This document shows, in pieces, positions 24,105 through 32,526 of a DNA stretch of 64,000 nucleotides. The translations under genes were made by a program, and so were the position numbers. The notes under the pieces were generated by a model. It was not told where the DNA came from. It saw only the letters and a list, made by a program, of their open reading frames with translations, and did no database searches. The DNA comes from Croceimicrobium sp963977415 (GTDB taxonomy: Bacteria > Bacteroidota > Bacteroidia > Flavobacteriales > Schleiferiaceae), in the NCBI GenBank assembly GCA_963977415.1, contig CAXBOS010000009.1, forward strand, positions 1 to 64,000. The letters run 5' to 3'. Each line of letters starts with the position of its first letter. Positions within the stretch are counted from its first letter, which is position 1.

Positions 24105-24425
24105 TTGAAAAAAAGGCGAGACTACAATAATATTCAAGAATTTTATCCATTTTACAAAACACAGCATCAGGGTTTTATGACCAAAACCCTTCATTTTATT
24201 GGTACTGGTTTGGTAATCATTTTTTTAATACTTTTCTTAGTAACTTGGGAACTAAAGTATTTGCTATTTGCCCCCTTTGCTGGTTATGGTTTTGCGTGGA
24301 TCGGACATCTTTTTTTTGAAAAGAATAAGCCTGCAACATTTCAATATCCATTGTATAGTTTGGGCTGTGATTTTTGGCTTTTTTGGGATTTGTTACGAGG
24401 TAAAGAACGATTCAAAAAGTCTTAA
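24105..24425 (+). CDS. Mpo1-like (DUF962) membrane protein
   Basis: A 106-residue polytopic protein starting at TTG. The opening NIQEFYPFYKTQHQ and the pairs of helices separated by GHLFFEKNKPATF-type sequence match DUF962/Mpo1-like proteins. Yeast Mpo1 is an iron-dependent dioxygenase acting on 2-hydroxy fatty acids. His residues at the expected places (TQHQ, TLHFIG, IGHLFF) are present, so a similar lipid alpha-oxidation is possible but unproved. The C-terminal half ends with WLFWDLLRGK. It is a single gene. Confidence 0.85.
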   Translation: MKKRRDYNNIQEFYPFYKTQHQGFMTKTLHFIGTGLVIIFLILFLVTWELKYLLFAPFAGYGFAWIGHLFFEKNKPATFQYPLYSLGCDFWLFWDLLRGKERFKKS

Positions 24426-24553
24426 TATGGTAAAATTTTCCCAAAATGAGACATTTGTAAATTTCGAAAGTAGTTTAGTAATCTGTAAAACAGAAAGTTA
24501 GCAAGTGGCACTTGGATTGTAACATAGAAAGAACCAATAAAAACCCCGTGATA

Positions 24554-26770
24554 ATGAAATTAGTGAAGCAAATTTTTACCGTAGCCCTAGCCACCTCGCT
24601 CCTTGTGAGCTGTGAAAAGGAAAGTGCTACCGATAATACAGTAGCCACTACCAGCCCGAGTTCAAGTATGGATCTACGTGTTCCAGCAAATTTTAATTTT
24701 GAAACTAGCAAGGATCTTAGCTTTACTTTTAATCTAGATCAAGCTCCCGTAAACGGTAAATACCTCGTTGAAGTTTACGCGGCAGTTCCCAGTGCAGGTC
24801 AAGGTTCCTTGTATAAATCATTTATATCGTCCAGTGCTAACTTAAGTTTCACTGCTGCAGTGCCAGCTGAGGTGAATCAAGTTTATGTTTTATTATGGGC
24901 TCCCGACGGAAGTAGCTTTTTAACCGTACTGCCAATTTCCGGGACCTCTTTAAATCATACTTTTTATAAAGGAAAAAATCAAATGGGTAAAATGGAAACA
25001 GCCAGCCCTGATTGTAATAGCGGATGCGATGTAACAAGAACCCATAGTGGTTGGTGGACTGCTGATGAGGATTCAGAATCCCGCAATGAGACTACTTATT
25101 GTGTAACCGGATCTTATAATGGTTCGGGTGGTATTACCATTACGGACAAAAGTATTGTTCGCTTATGCGGCAGTGGTTCAATTCCTAACGTAACTATTAA
25201 TAAGGGTGTATTAGAAATTACTGGTGACGCCAATGTAACAATCAATAACTTAAACCTCAATAGCGATAAGGATAATGAAATTATCGTTTATCCTGGCGGT
25301 TCGCTAACTATAACAAACACTTTCAGTCCCAATGCTGATATTACTAATTATGGGACTATCAGTCTTTCTGCATTGAACTTAAACAGTGATGCTGAACTTA
25401 AAAATTACGGAACATTTAATCTTGTAACCAATAATTCTACTTCTCTGAATGGTGATGTGAAAAACTACGGAAGTATGACCTTTAGCGGTAACCTTACGAT
25501 TAATGGCGGTAGTGATTTCGATAACTATTGTACCTTAATTTGCGAAGGAGACTTAAACGTAAATGGTGACATTGATAATGATCAAGGATATATTAGAGTA
25601 GATGATCGCCTTTTAATTAATGGAGGCGGAAAAATTATTCTAGATGATGGTGCGCAGCTTTCTACCAAAGACATTTGGATTAATGGAAAGATTGAAGGAA
25701 AAGGAAGTACCTCAATTATTAAAGTAAGTGGCCGATCTGATGCCAACTGGGGCTCTGAAATCAAAAAGAATTTAGAGTATTGTGATGCAGATGGTATTGA
25801 GAACTTCCCCAACAATATTTTTAAGGATGGCGCCAAAGCAGCTTGCGATGTAACTATTCAAACTTCAGCATGTAATCCAGAAGGAAATGGTGTTTCTAAT
25901 ATTGCCGATGCCGATAACGACGGAGTTGCGGACGAATTAGATGCCTATCCAAATGATGCTAGCCGTGCGGCTAATAGCTACTTCCCGGGAGAGAATGTTT
26001 ATGGAACTTTAGCCTATGAGGATTTATGGCCAGCCTTTGGTGATTACGATTTCAATGATTTAGTTGTTGATTATCGTTTCCAGAACGTATTAAATGCCAA
26101 TAACGAGGTTGTTGATCTAGTAGGCCGTTTTGTTACCCGTAGCCTTGGTGGTGATTATGAGAATGGTTTTGGTATTCAGCTAGACCTTCCCAGTGCAGCT
26201 ATTAGTGCAGTAAGTGGTGCGGTTATTACAGAAAACATTGTAAACATTTCCGCAAATGGTACAGAGCAAGGTCAAAGCAAAGCAACTATCATCGTTTACG
26301 ATAATGCTAAGTCAATTTTACCTAACACAACCGGAGCTTCTTTCGTAAATACCGTAAGCGCCAATCCTAAAGTTGACAATGATACCTTAGACTTAAGCAT
26401 TTCTTTTAATACCCCACAGATAATTGCTTCCTTAGGACAAGCGCCGTTCAATCCATTTATCTTTATTAATGGAACAAGAGGTAGAGAAGTGCATTTAGCC
26501 GGCTACGCTCCTACTGATTTAGCAGATGTGGCACTATTCGGAACCATTGACGATAATACCAATCCGAATAGCGAGAATACTTACAAGAGTTCAAACAATT
26601 TACCTTGGGCTATTAATATTGTAGGCGGCTTTAGTTACCCAGAAGAGCGCGTAGATATTGCATCTGCTTACAGTTTCTTCGGATCTTGGGCACAGAGTGG
26701 CGGGAGTGCTAATCAAAACTGGTATATCGATTTACCTGGAAATATAAATGCTTCAGATCTATATCAATAG
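24554..26770 (+). CDS. LruC-domain (DUF4842) lipoprotein with beta-solenoid-like repeats
   Basis: About 738 residues. The start MKLVKQIFTVALATSLLVSC gives a lipoprotein signal with lipid-modified Cys20; an earlier in-frame ATG (24512) would spoil it. The middle (about residues 200-380) consists of 19-20-residue repeats with NYGT, NYGS or NDQG turns, typical of a parallel beta-solenoid. A calcium-binding-like acidic linker, DADNDGVADELDAYPND, precedes the C-terminal LruC/DUF4842 domain (LAYEDLWPAFGDYDFNDLVV). LruC proteins are outer-membrane or surface lipoproteins of Bacteroidota and spirochaetes with poorly defined roles. A large perfect palindromic terminator follows. Confidence 0.85.
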   Translation: MKLVKQIFTVALATSLLVSCEKESATDNTVATTSPSSSMDLRVPANFNFETSKDLSFTFNLDQAPVNGKYLVEVYAAVPSAGQGSLYKSFISSSANLSFTAAVPAEVNQVYVLLWAPDGSSFLTVLPISGTSLNHTFYKGKNQMGKMETASPDCNSGCDVTRTHSGWWTADEDSESRNETTYCVTGSYNGSGGITITDKSIVRLCGSGSIPNVTINKGVLEITGDANVTINNLNLNSDKDNEIIVYPGGSLTITNTFSPNADITNYGTISLSALNLNSDAELKNYGTFNLVTNNSTSLNGDVKNYGSMTFSGNLTINGGSDFDNYCTLICEGDLNVNGDIDNDQGYIRVDDRLLINGGGKIILDDGAQLSTKDIWINGKIEGKGSTSIIKVSGRSDANWGSEIKKNLEYCDADGIENFPNNIFKDGAKAACDVTIQTSACNPEGNGVSNIADADNDGVADELDAYPNDASRAANSYFPGENVYGTLAYEDLWPAFGDYDFNDLVVDYRFQNVLNANNEVVDLVGRFVTRSLGGDYENGFGIQLDLPSAAISAVSGAVITENIVNISANGTEQGQSKATIIVYDNAKSILPNTTGASFVNTVSANPKVDNDTLDLSISFNTPQIIASLGQAPFNPFIFINGTRGREVHLAGYAPTDLADVALFGTIDDNTNPNSENTYKSSNNLPWAINIVGGFSYPEERVDIASAYSFFGSWAQSGGSANQNWYIDLPGNINASDLYQ

Positions 26771-26790
26771 AATCTGAATAACATAAACTA

Positions 26791-26824
26791 AAAAAGCCCC
26801 ACGTAGTACTACGTGGGGCTTTTT
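26791..26824. terminator. Bidirectional terminator
   Basis: A perfect 34-bp palindrome (AAAAAGCCCCACGTAGT plus its complement) with A/T runs at both ends lies between the convergent LruC lipoprotein and acyl-CoA dehydrogenase genes and can end both. Confidence 0.92.
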
Positions 26825-26888
26825 GATTATAAATCTAGATTCGATTCAAAATTTGGCTTAAATCCTAAAATTCTGAAGTCGTTAAAGA

Positions 26889-28067
26889 TTATTGAAATGC
26901 TGGGATACCCGTAATATCTGCTCCCGTAATTAAAAGATGAATATCATGTGTTCCTTCATAGGTAACCACCGATTCAAGGTTCATCATGTGTCGCATGATA
27001 GAATAGTCTCCTGTAATGCCCATTCCACCTAGTATTTGACGTGCTTCGCGGGCGATCTTTAAAGCGATTTCAACGCTATTGCGTTTAGCCATACTAATTT
27101 GGGCCGTAGTGGCGCGACCTTCGTTTTTAAGAACACCTAAGCGCCAAACTAAAAGTTGACCTTTTGTGATTTCGGTAATCATTTCTGCTAGCTTCTTCTG
27201 CTGCAGCTGAAAGCTTGCAATGGGCTTTCCAAATTGAATGCGCTCTTTGGCGTAGCGAAGTGCCGTATCATAACAATCCATAGCAGCGCCTAATGCACCC
27301 CATGCGATACCATATCTTGCGGAATCTAAGCAGCTAAGAGGAGCGCCTAATCCACTACGACCGGGTAATAAGTTTTCTTTTGGGACTTTCACATTGTCGA
27401 AAACCAACTCGCCTGTTGCGCTAGCACGTAAACTCCATTTATTGTGGGTTTCTGGCGTTGTGAAGCCTTCCATGCCTCTTTCCACGATAATTCCATGAAT
27501 GCGACCTTCCTCATTTTTTGCCCATACAACCGCAATATCTGCGAAGGGTGCATTGGAAATCCACATTTTGGCACCATTTAAAAGATAATGGTCTCCCATG
27601 TCCTTGTAATTGGTCGTCATTCCACTAGGGTTTGAGCCGTGATTAGGTTCGGTTAAACCGAAAGCGCCTAAAAACTCTCCACTGGCTAATTTAGGAAGGT
27701 ATTTTTTTCTTTGCTCTTCACTACCGTAGGCGAAGATGGGATACATCACCAAAGATGACTGTACAGAACAGGTAGATCTAACACCTGAATCGCCACGTTC
27801 TATTTCTTGCATCATCAAGCCGTAGCTTATTTGATCCAAACCTGCCCCACCATATTCTTCAGGAATATAGGGTCCAAAAGCGCCGACTTCAGCCAGACCT
27901 TTGATAAGGTGTTTTGGGAACTCTGCTTTCTGTGCATAGTCTTCAATTATTGGGCTAACCTCTTTCTTAACCCAGTCGCGCGTTGCGTTTCGTACTAAAA
28001 TATGTTCTTCTTGTAAAAGATCGTCTATTTGGTAATAGTCGGGTGCTTCAAATAAATCACTTGCCAT
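26889..28067 (-). CDS. Acyl-CoA dehydrogenase, glutaryl-CoA dehydrogenase-like
   Basis: A 392-residue FAD enzyme with the three-domain acyl-CoA dehydrogenase fold. FAD-contacting patterns are GAFGLTEPNHGSN and the segment MWISNAPFAD. The catalytic glutamate lies in VVTYEGTHDIH, which with the following LLITGADITGIPAF is close to the C-terminus of glutaryl-CoA dehydrogenases. Those oxidise and decarboxylate glutaryl-CoA to crotonyl-CoA in lysine and tryptophan catabolism. Assignment to glutaryl-CoA rather than another acyl-CoA rests on that C-terminal resemblance. It is monocistronic and convergent with the LruC gene. Confidence 0.88.
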   Translation of the reverse strand: MASDLFEAPDYYQIDDLLQEEHILVRNATRDWVKKEVSPIIEDYAQKAEFPKHLIKGLAEVGAFGPYIPEEYGGAGLDQISYGLMMQEIERGDSGVRSTCSVQSSLVMYPIFAYGSEEQRKKYLPKLASGEFLGAFGLTEPNHGSNPSGMTTNYKDMGDHYLLNGAKMWISNAPFADIAVVWAKNEEGRIHGIIVERGMEGFTTPETHNKWSLRASATGELVFDNVKVPKENLLPGRSGLGAPLSCLDSARYGIAWGALGAAMDCYDTALRYAKERIQFGKPIASFQLQQKKLAEMITEITKGQLLVWRLGVLKNEGRATTAQISMAKRNSVEIALKIAREARQILGGMGITGDYSIMRHMMNLESVVTYEGTHDIHLLITGADITGIPAFQ

Positions 28068-28146
28068 TTAATCAATTTTTTACAAATGTAGTTATACCAT
28101 TATATCGAATATCATACATTTAGAACTTTAATGGTAAAAAAAAATT

Positions 28147-28962
28147 ATGAAGAAGAACTACCTATTATTTACTCTGAGTTTTGCGCTAAGCGTATTTATT
28201 GTGACCGATGCATTCACTAACTCAGGTGGTGCTCCTGGGGGCAGCAGTGGAGGGCCAAATGGCAATAATAACACTTGTGCCCGCGCAGGTTGTCATAATG
28301 GTCCTAATGCAAGCAGTCAAACCGTTAGTATCACCACTAATATTCCTTCCGCCGGGTTTAAAGCAGATTCAATTTATGAAGTTACCATTATGGCGGATAA
28401 TGGCGGAACGGGTAGCAATGAGCTAGGCTTTTCTGCTTCGGTGGAAAGTGCCTCTGGTTTTGAAGGTAACATCATCGTTACGGACCCAACGGATACCCGG
28501 AAAACGAACAATTACATAACCCATACTAGCGCCGGCAGAAATGGAGCCAATGGTGGAAATATGTGGGTTTTTGACTGGGATGCTGGTCAAGCGCCAGACC
28601 AAACTACTATATACGTGGCGGTTAATTTTTCTGACAATACAGGAAGTACTAATGGCGATGTAATTGTTACGAATAATTTAGTTCTGAATAAGGCTACTAG
28701 TGGCATTGGTATAGATGAGGAAGCTACAGTTAAACTTAGTATTTACCCTAATCCCGTGCAAGACAGTTTTGTTTTAAGTGCAAATAGCAGCTTAAAAGCA
28801 CCTTTTAAGGTTATGGATCTTAGCGGTAAACTTGTTCTCAATTTAGGGGACGGCGAACGCTTGGAGCAAAATCACTTTCGTTTTGATGTGTCGGCACTAG
28901 CCAAGGGAACTTACATTTTAAGTGATTCGCAGGGATTTAGTGCGCAGTTGCTAAAGGATTGA
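28147..28962 (+). CDS. T9SS type A cargo protein with choice-of-anchor V-like domain
   Basis: A 271-residue secreted protein. After the signal peptide (about residues 1-22) comes a Gly/Asn-rich segment, then CARAGCHNGPN, a CX4CH motif that could bind haem c or serve another purpose. A beta-rich domain (about 55-185) resembles the reeler-like choice-of-anchor V domain. The C-terminal 80 residues start at LSIYPNPVQDSFVLS and end GTYILSD...QLLKD, the type IX secretion sorting domain. It is therefore exported by the Por system and probably released or anchored at the surface. It is unrelated in function to the downstream DUF4271-hemD pair. Confidence 0.85.
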   Translation: MKKNYLLFTLSFALSVFIVTDAFTNSGGAPGGSSGGPNGNNNTCARAGCHNGPNASSQTVSITTNIPSAGFKADSIYEVTIMADNGGTGSNELGFSASVESASGFEGNIIVTDPTDTRKTNNYITHTSAGRNGANGGNMWVFDWDAGQAPDQTTIYVAVNFSDNTGSTNGDVIVTNNLVLNKATSGIGIDEEATVKLSIYPNPVQDSFVLSANSSLKAPFKVMDLSGKLVLNLGDGERLEQNHFRFDVSALAKGTYILSDSQGFSAQLLKD

Positions 28963-28965
28963 TTT

Positions 28966-28973
28966 TATCTTTG
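28966..28973 (+). promoter_or_regulatory. Putative -7 box of the DUF4271-hemD operon
   Basis: TATCTTTG matches TAnnTTTG and ends four bases before the ATG at 28978, implying a very short leader. The ideal -33 element is not obvious. Confidence 0.45.
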
Positions 28974-28977
28974 CCCA

Positions 28978-29634
28978 ATGGAGATTCTGGTAAATGGCCG
29001 TAGCACCGATTGGGTAATAATTATAAGCATATTAGCCAGTACCTTTTTGGTGCTGGCTAATTTTGTTAATTCCCTAAGAACTAAGCAATTGTTGCTTATA
29101 TTTTTTAGCGCTGGCGGCAATGATTTGGCACTTAGTTTTAACCAAGATAAGCGCAGCTTAAGTACCGATGCTCTCATGCTAATTTCGGCTGTAAGTGCTT
29201 TGCCTTTGGCTATTATTGCTACTAAACTACTTTCAGGTACGAGTTTAAGTGCCTTTTTTCTTTTCGGTTGGGCTGAATATTTACGGATGGTCTTATTGAC
29301 GACCATTTTTTTGGTTTTTAAAAGCTTTATGGCCAGTATAATTGGTTGGATTTTTAGCTTTCAAGAAGAATTGATCGCTGCTCAAAATATTTTTTTAGCC
29401 CATTTTAACTGGGTCGCCCTTTTAACAGCCCTTTTATCACTACTTGTTTATTTTGGACCTTGGCCCGTCTTTTCTGCGTGGCTATTGATTGTTGTGCTTG
29501 TACTAGGTTTGTTAGTGGCGATTTTTAAAACAAGTGTATTTACCTTTCGTATAGGTGTCCCAATTACTTATTTTATTTTATACCTTTGCGCGCTGGAAAT
29601 AATCCCTATTTCGTATTTACTTTTCTTAGTTTAG
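28978..29634 (+). CDS. DUF4271 polytopic membrane protein
   Basis: A 218-residue inner-membrane protein with about six or seven hydrophobic helices. It belongs to DUF4271, a Bacteroidota family whose members commonly lie next to hemD, as here (48 bp gap). The motif region NFVNSLRTKQLL in the first loop and the middle FLFGWAEYLRMVLL fit that family. The role is unknown; the conserved neighbourhood suggests a link with tetrapyrrole synthesis or envelope assembly. Confidence 0.8.
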   Translation: MEILVNGRSTDWVIIISILASTFLVLANFVNSLRTKQLLLIFFSAGGNDLALSFNQDKRSLSTDALMLISAVSALPLAIIATKLLSGTSLSAFFLFGWAEYLRMVLLTTIFLVFKSFMASIIGWIFSFQEELIAAQNIFLAHFNWVALLTALLSLLVYFGPWPVFSAWLLIVVLVLGLLVAIFKTSVFTFRIGVPITYFILYLCALEIIPISYLLFLV

Positions 29635-29681
29635 GATATTGAAAATGAGATAATTAGTAGGGGTGTAAAACAAGTATAACC

Positions 29682-30428
29682 GTGAAGGTAAAATCAATTC
29701 TCGTTTCGCAACCCGAACCACAAACCGAAAACTCGCCCTACTTTGATTTGGCAGAGAAGTATAAGTTGAAAATCGACTTCATACCTTTCATACATGTTGC
29801 TGGTGTGGATGTTGCTGAAGTGCGCAAGCAAAAGGTGAATTTGGCGAATCATACTGCCGTAATTCTTACCAGTCGTAATGCGGTAGATCATTATTTTCGC
29901 ATTGCAGAGGAAATGCGCTTTACTGTGCCAAACGACATGAAGTACTTTTGTACTAGCGAGGCTATTGCCTACTATTTACAGAAGTATGTTGTTTACCGTA
30001 AGCGCAAAATTTACTTTGGCAAAAGCACATTTGGAGATCTTGCGCCGCTTTTTAAGAAACACAAAGAAGAAAAGTATCTTTTGCCTACTTCCGATTCTTT
30101 AAAGCCAGCCATTCCTCAAGTTTTAGAAGAGTCTAAGGTTAACTATACTCGAGCGGTTTTATACAATACAGTAAGTAGCGACTTGTCTAATTTGGCGGAT
30201 GTTAAATACGACATTTTGGTATTCTTTAGTCCATCCGGTATTAAGTCTCTTTACGAGAACTTTCCCGATTTTGAACAAGGGCAAACTTTAATTGCAGGTT
30301 TTGGAACAACTACGCATAAAGCCATTGAAGAAGCAGGACTAACGGTTAATATTAAAGCGCCACATCCTAAATACCCATCTATGACAATGGCCTTGGAGGA
30401 TTATATAAAGGAGTCCAATAAGAAATAA
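29682..30428 (+). CDS. hemD: Uroporphyrinogen-III synthase
   Basis: A 248-residue enzyme, GTG start, that cyclises hydroxymethylbilane to uroporphyrinogen III, the branch point for haem, sirohaem and cobalamin. HemD is poorly conserved. The supporting patterns are the N-terminal ILVSQPEP, the two-domain alternation of strands and helices, VILTSRNAVDHYF in domain one, ILVFFSPSGIKSLYEN in domain two, and the terminal GFGTTTHKAIEEAGL. It follows DUF4271, a typical arrangement, and ends in a terminator that touches rnpA. Confidence 0.9.
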   Translation: MKVKSILVSQPEPQTENSPYFDLAEKYKLKIDFIPFIHVAGVDVAEVRKQKVNLANHTAVILTSRNAVDHYFRIAEEMRFTVPNDMKYFCTSEAIAYYLQKYVVYRKRKIYFGKSTFGDLAPLFKKHKEEKYLLPTSDSLKPAIPQVLEESKVNYTRAVLYNTVSSDLSNLADVKYDILVFFSPSGIKSLYENFPDFEQGQTLIAGFGTTTHKAIEEAGLTVNIKAPHPKYPSMTMALEDYIKESNKK

Positions 30429-30445
30429 AATATCTCACTAATTTA

Positions 30446-30470
30446 GGCCGTGTTATCACGGCCTTTTTTT
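30446..30470 (+). terminator. Terminator between hemD and rnpA
   Basis: GGCCGTG-TTAT-CACGGCC is followed by seven T residues. The last T is immediately before the rnpA ATG at 30471. Confidence 0.85.
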
Positions 30471-30833
30471 ATGCCACAGAGTTTTGCGAAAAATGAGAGA
30501 TTAAAAAGTAAGCAGTCAATTACGACACTTTTTAATGAGGGGAAGTTTATCCGTAAAAAATTTCTTGCCCTAAAGTTTCTCCCTGCTGGAGATGCCCTAC
30601 CACATAAAGTTGCCTTTAGTGTGCCAAAGCGCCGTTTTGCCAAAGCAGTAGATCGCAACAGGATAAAGCGCCGTATGTTGGAGTCTTATCGGTTAAATAA
30701 GCACCTTTTAGCTGATTTTAAGGATAGTTCCTTGCACATGATTTTGATGTATAATACCTCGCAGGAGTATGACTTTCAAGAAATTGAAGCCACTTTAAAA
30801 AAGCTCTTGGTAGAGCTTAACAATCTATCGTGA
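30471..30833 (+). CDS. rnpA: Ribonuclease P protein component
   Basis: A 120-residue basic RNA-binding protein that assists the RNase P RNA in removing tRNA 5' leaders. The signature motif is clear in the stretch FAKAVDRNRIKRRMLESYR (the RNR motif), preceded by the conserved KVAFSVPKRR strand. The N-terminus NERLKSKQSITTLFNEGK is typical. The ATG at 30471 is chosen; an in-frame GTG at 30450 falls inside the hemD terminator stem. rnpA is not next to rpmH here, unlike many bacteria. A protease gene follows after 43 bp. Confidence 0.94.
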   Translation: MPQSFAKNERLKSKQSITTLFNEGKFIRKKFLALKFLPAGDALPHKVAFSVPKRRFAKAVDRNRIKRRMLESYRLNKHLLADFKDSSLHMILMYNTSQEYDFQEIEATLKKLLVELNNLS

Positions 30834-30876
30834 AAAGCCTCGTTTTTATCCTAACTTAGCAACATAGATTTTAGCG

Positions 30877-32526
30877 ATGTTTAAACGAATACCCAAGCTT
30901 TTCAGTGGCATACTCATCGGAGCGGCCTTAATTTTAAGCTTTTCTTACACGCCCGACTACTTCGAACTGAGTAAACAGCTGGATATTTTTACTAGCGTTT
31001 TCAAAGAAGTGAGTCTTTACTATGTAGACGATACCCAGCCTGGAGAATTGGCTGAAGAGGCCATTAATTCGATGTTATCTTCTTTAGATCCCTACACCAA
31101 TTATATTCCTGAGGAATCGGTGGAAGATTTTAGAATTCAACAGACAGGAGACTATGCCGGTGTGGGAGCTAGCGTGGGAGAGCATCTTAATCAAGTAATT
31201 ATCACTTCAATTTTCGAGGATTTTGCCGCAGCCAAAGCGGGACTATTAGTGGGTGATATTATTTTAAGCATTGACGGCGAGTCAATTGAGGATCGCTCCA
31301 TAGAAACAATATCCGAAATTTTAAAAGGAGCTCCTGGAACTAAAGTGGAATTAGTAATAGAACGAGAGGGAGAGAAAATCGCAAAGACCATTGAGCGCGA
31401 AAAGGTTCACCGCAGTTCTGTGCCCTTTGCTGGCTTTTTAGACGATGATTTCGCCTATATTTCACTGAGCAGCTTTACGCAAAACGCCAGTGGTGAAGTA
31501 CGCAAAGCTTGGGAAGACCTTGCCAAGGAGAAAGAAATTAAGGGACTAGTGTTAGACCTAAGAAACAATCCGGGTGGGCTTTTGGTAGAGGCGATTAACC
31601 TAACGAACTTATTTATTCCTAAGGGGGAAGTGGTTGTGCAAACCAAGGGGAAATTAGAGGAATGGCAAAAAACGTATAAAACCAATAATCGCCCTTTTAA
31701 TACCGAAATCCCTGTGGTAGTTTTAATCAATTCGGGTAGTGCTTCGGCCTCCGAAATTGTAGCTGGAACTTTACAAGATTATGATCGTGCTCTAATTCTC
31801 GGCAGGCGATCTTTCGGGAAAGGCTTAGTGCAGGAGTCGCGCATGCTGCCTTACGGAGCGCAGCTAAAAGTTACCATTGCGAAGTATTATACGCCTAGCG
31901 GCAGACTAATTCAAGCGATCGACTATGCCGAAAGAGCTGAAGATGGCAGCGTAACGAAAGTCCCCGACTCTCTGCGCAATGCCTATACAACTAATAATGG
32001 TCGCGTGGTTTATGATGGTGGAGGTATAGATCCCGATATACAAACCGAGAGTCCAGAAGCCACGGAGCTCATTATCGCACTATTTCGAGATTTACAATTT
32101 TTTGATTTTGCCACAGACTTTTACTTTAAGCATCCAACCATAGCTTCGGCAGCGGATTTCCGCGTAGATGACGCTATTTTTATTAGCTTTAAAAAATGGC
32201 TGGCCTCAAGAGAATTTGATTTTGACACCCGAACAGGTAGGATTATTAACAACCTTGAAAAGGTGGCTGCCGAAGAAGAGTTTGACGAGCAGTTAGCACA
32301 AGAATTAACAGATCTTAAACAGGCCTACGAAAAAAGAAAGTCTTTAGAGCTTGATCACGATAAGGAAATAATCAAAGAGCTTTTACAAGAAGAAATCGTA
32401 TCGCGCTATTATTTCGAAAGTGGCCGTTTAGAGAATGCTTTGAATCATGATATGGATATTAAAAAAGCCTTGTTTTATTTGAAGGATAAGGAGGCTTATC
32501 AAGGAATTTTGAGCCCCGAAAAATGA
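30877..32526 (+). CDS. S41 family C-terminal processing peptidase
   Basis: A 549-residue periplasmic protease with an N-terminal membrane anchor (about residues 8-24). A PDZ domain occupies about residues 90-175. The S41 catalytic residues are Ser290 in GSASASEIVAG and Lys315 in GRRSFGKGLVQ, 25 residues apart. The C-terminal 130 residues are helical and highly charged. It is a paralogue of 2258-3838, with the same core motifs but a different C-terminus, so the two probably have different substrates. Its last 4 bp overlap the start of the O-antigen ligase gene, so they are co-translated. Confidence 0.93.
   Translation: MFKRIPKLFSGILIGAALILSFSYTPDYFELSKQLDIFTSVFKEVSLYYVDDTQPGELAEEAINSMLSSLDPYTNYIPEESVEDFRIQQTGDYAGVGASVGEHLNQVIITSIFEDFAAAKAGLLVGDIILSIDGESIEDRSIETISEILKGAPGTKVELVIEREGEKIAKTIEREKVHRSSVPFAGFLDDDFAYISLSSFTQNASGEVRKAWEDLAKEKEIKGLVLDLRNNPGGLLVEAINLTNLFIPKGEVVVQTKGKLEEWQKTYKTNNRPFNTEIPVVVLINSGSASASEIVAGTLQDYDRALILGRRSFGKGLVQESRMLPYGAQLKVTIAKYYTPSGRLIQAIDYAERAEDGSVTKVPDSLRNAYTTNNGRVVYDGGGIDPDIQTESPEATELIIALFRDLQFFDFATDFYFKHPTIASAADFRVDDAIFISFKKWLASREFDFDTRTGRIINNLEKVAAEEEFDEQLAQELTDLKQAYEKRKSLELDHDKEIIKELLQEEIVSRYYFESGRLENALNHDMDIKKALFYLKDKEAYQGILSPEK

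Noticed and set aside
30450..30470. GTG start for rnpA, seven codons upstream
   Set aside because: It falls inside the stem of the hemD terminator. The ATG at 30471 gives the normal N-terminus.
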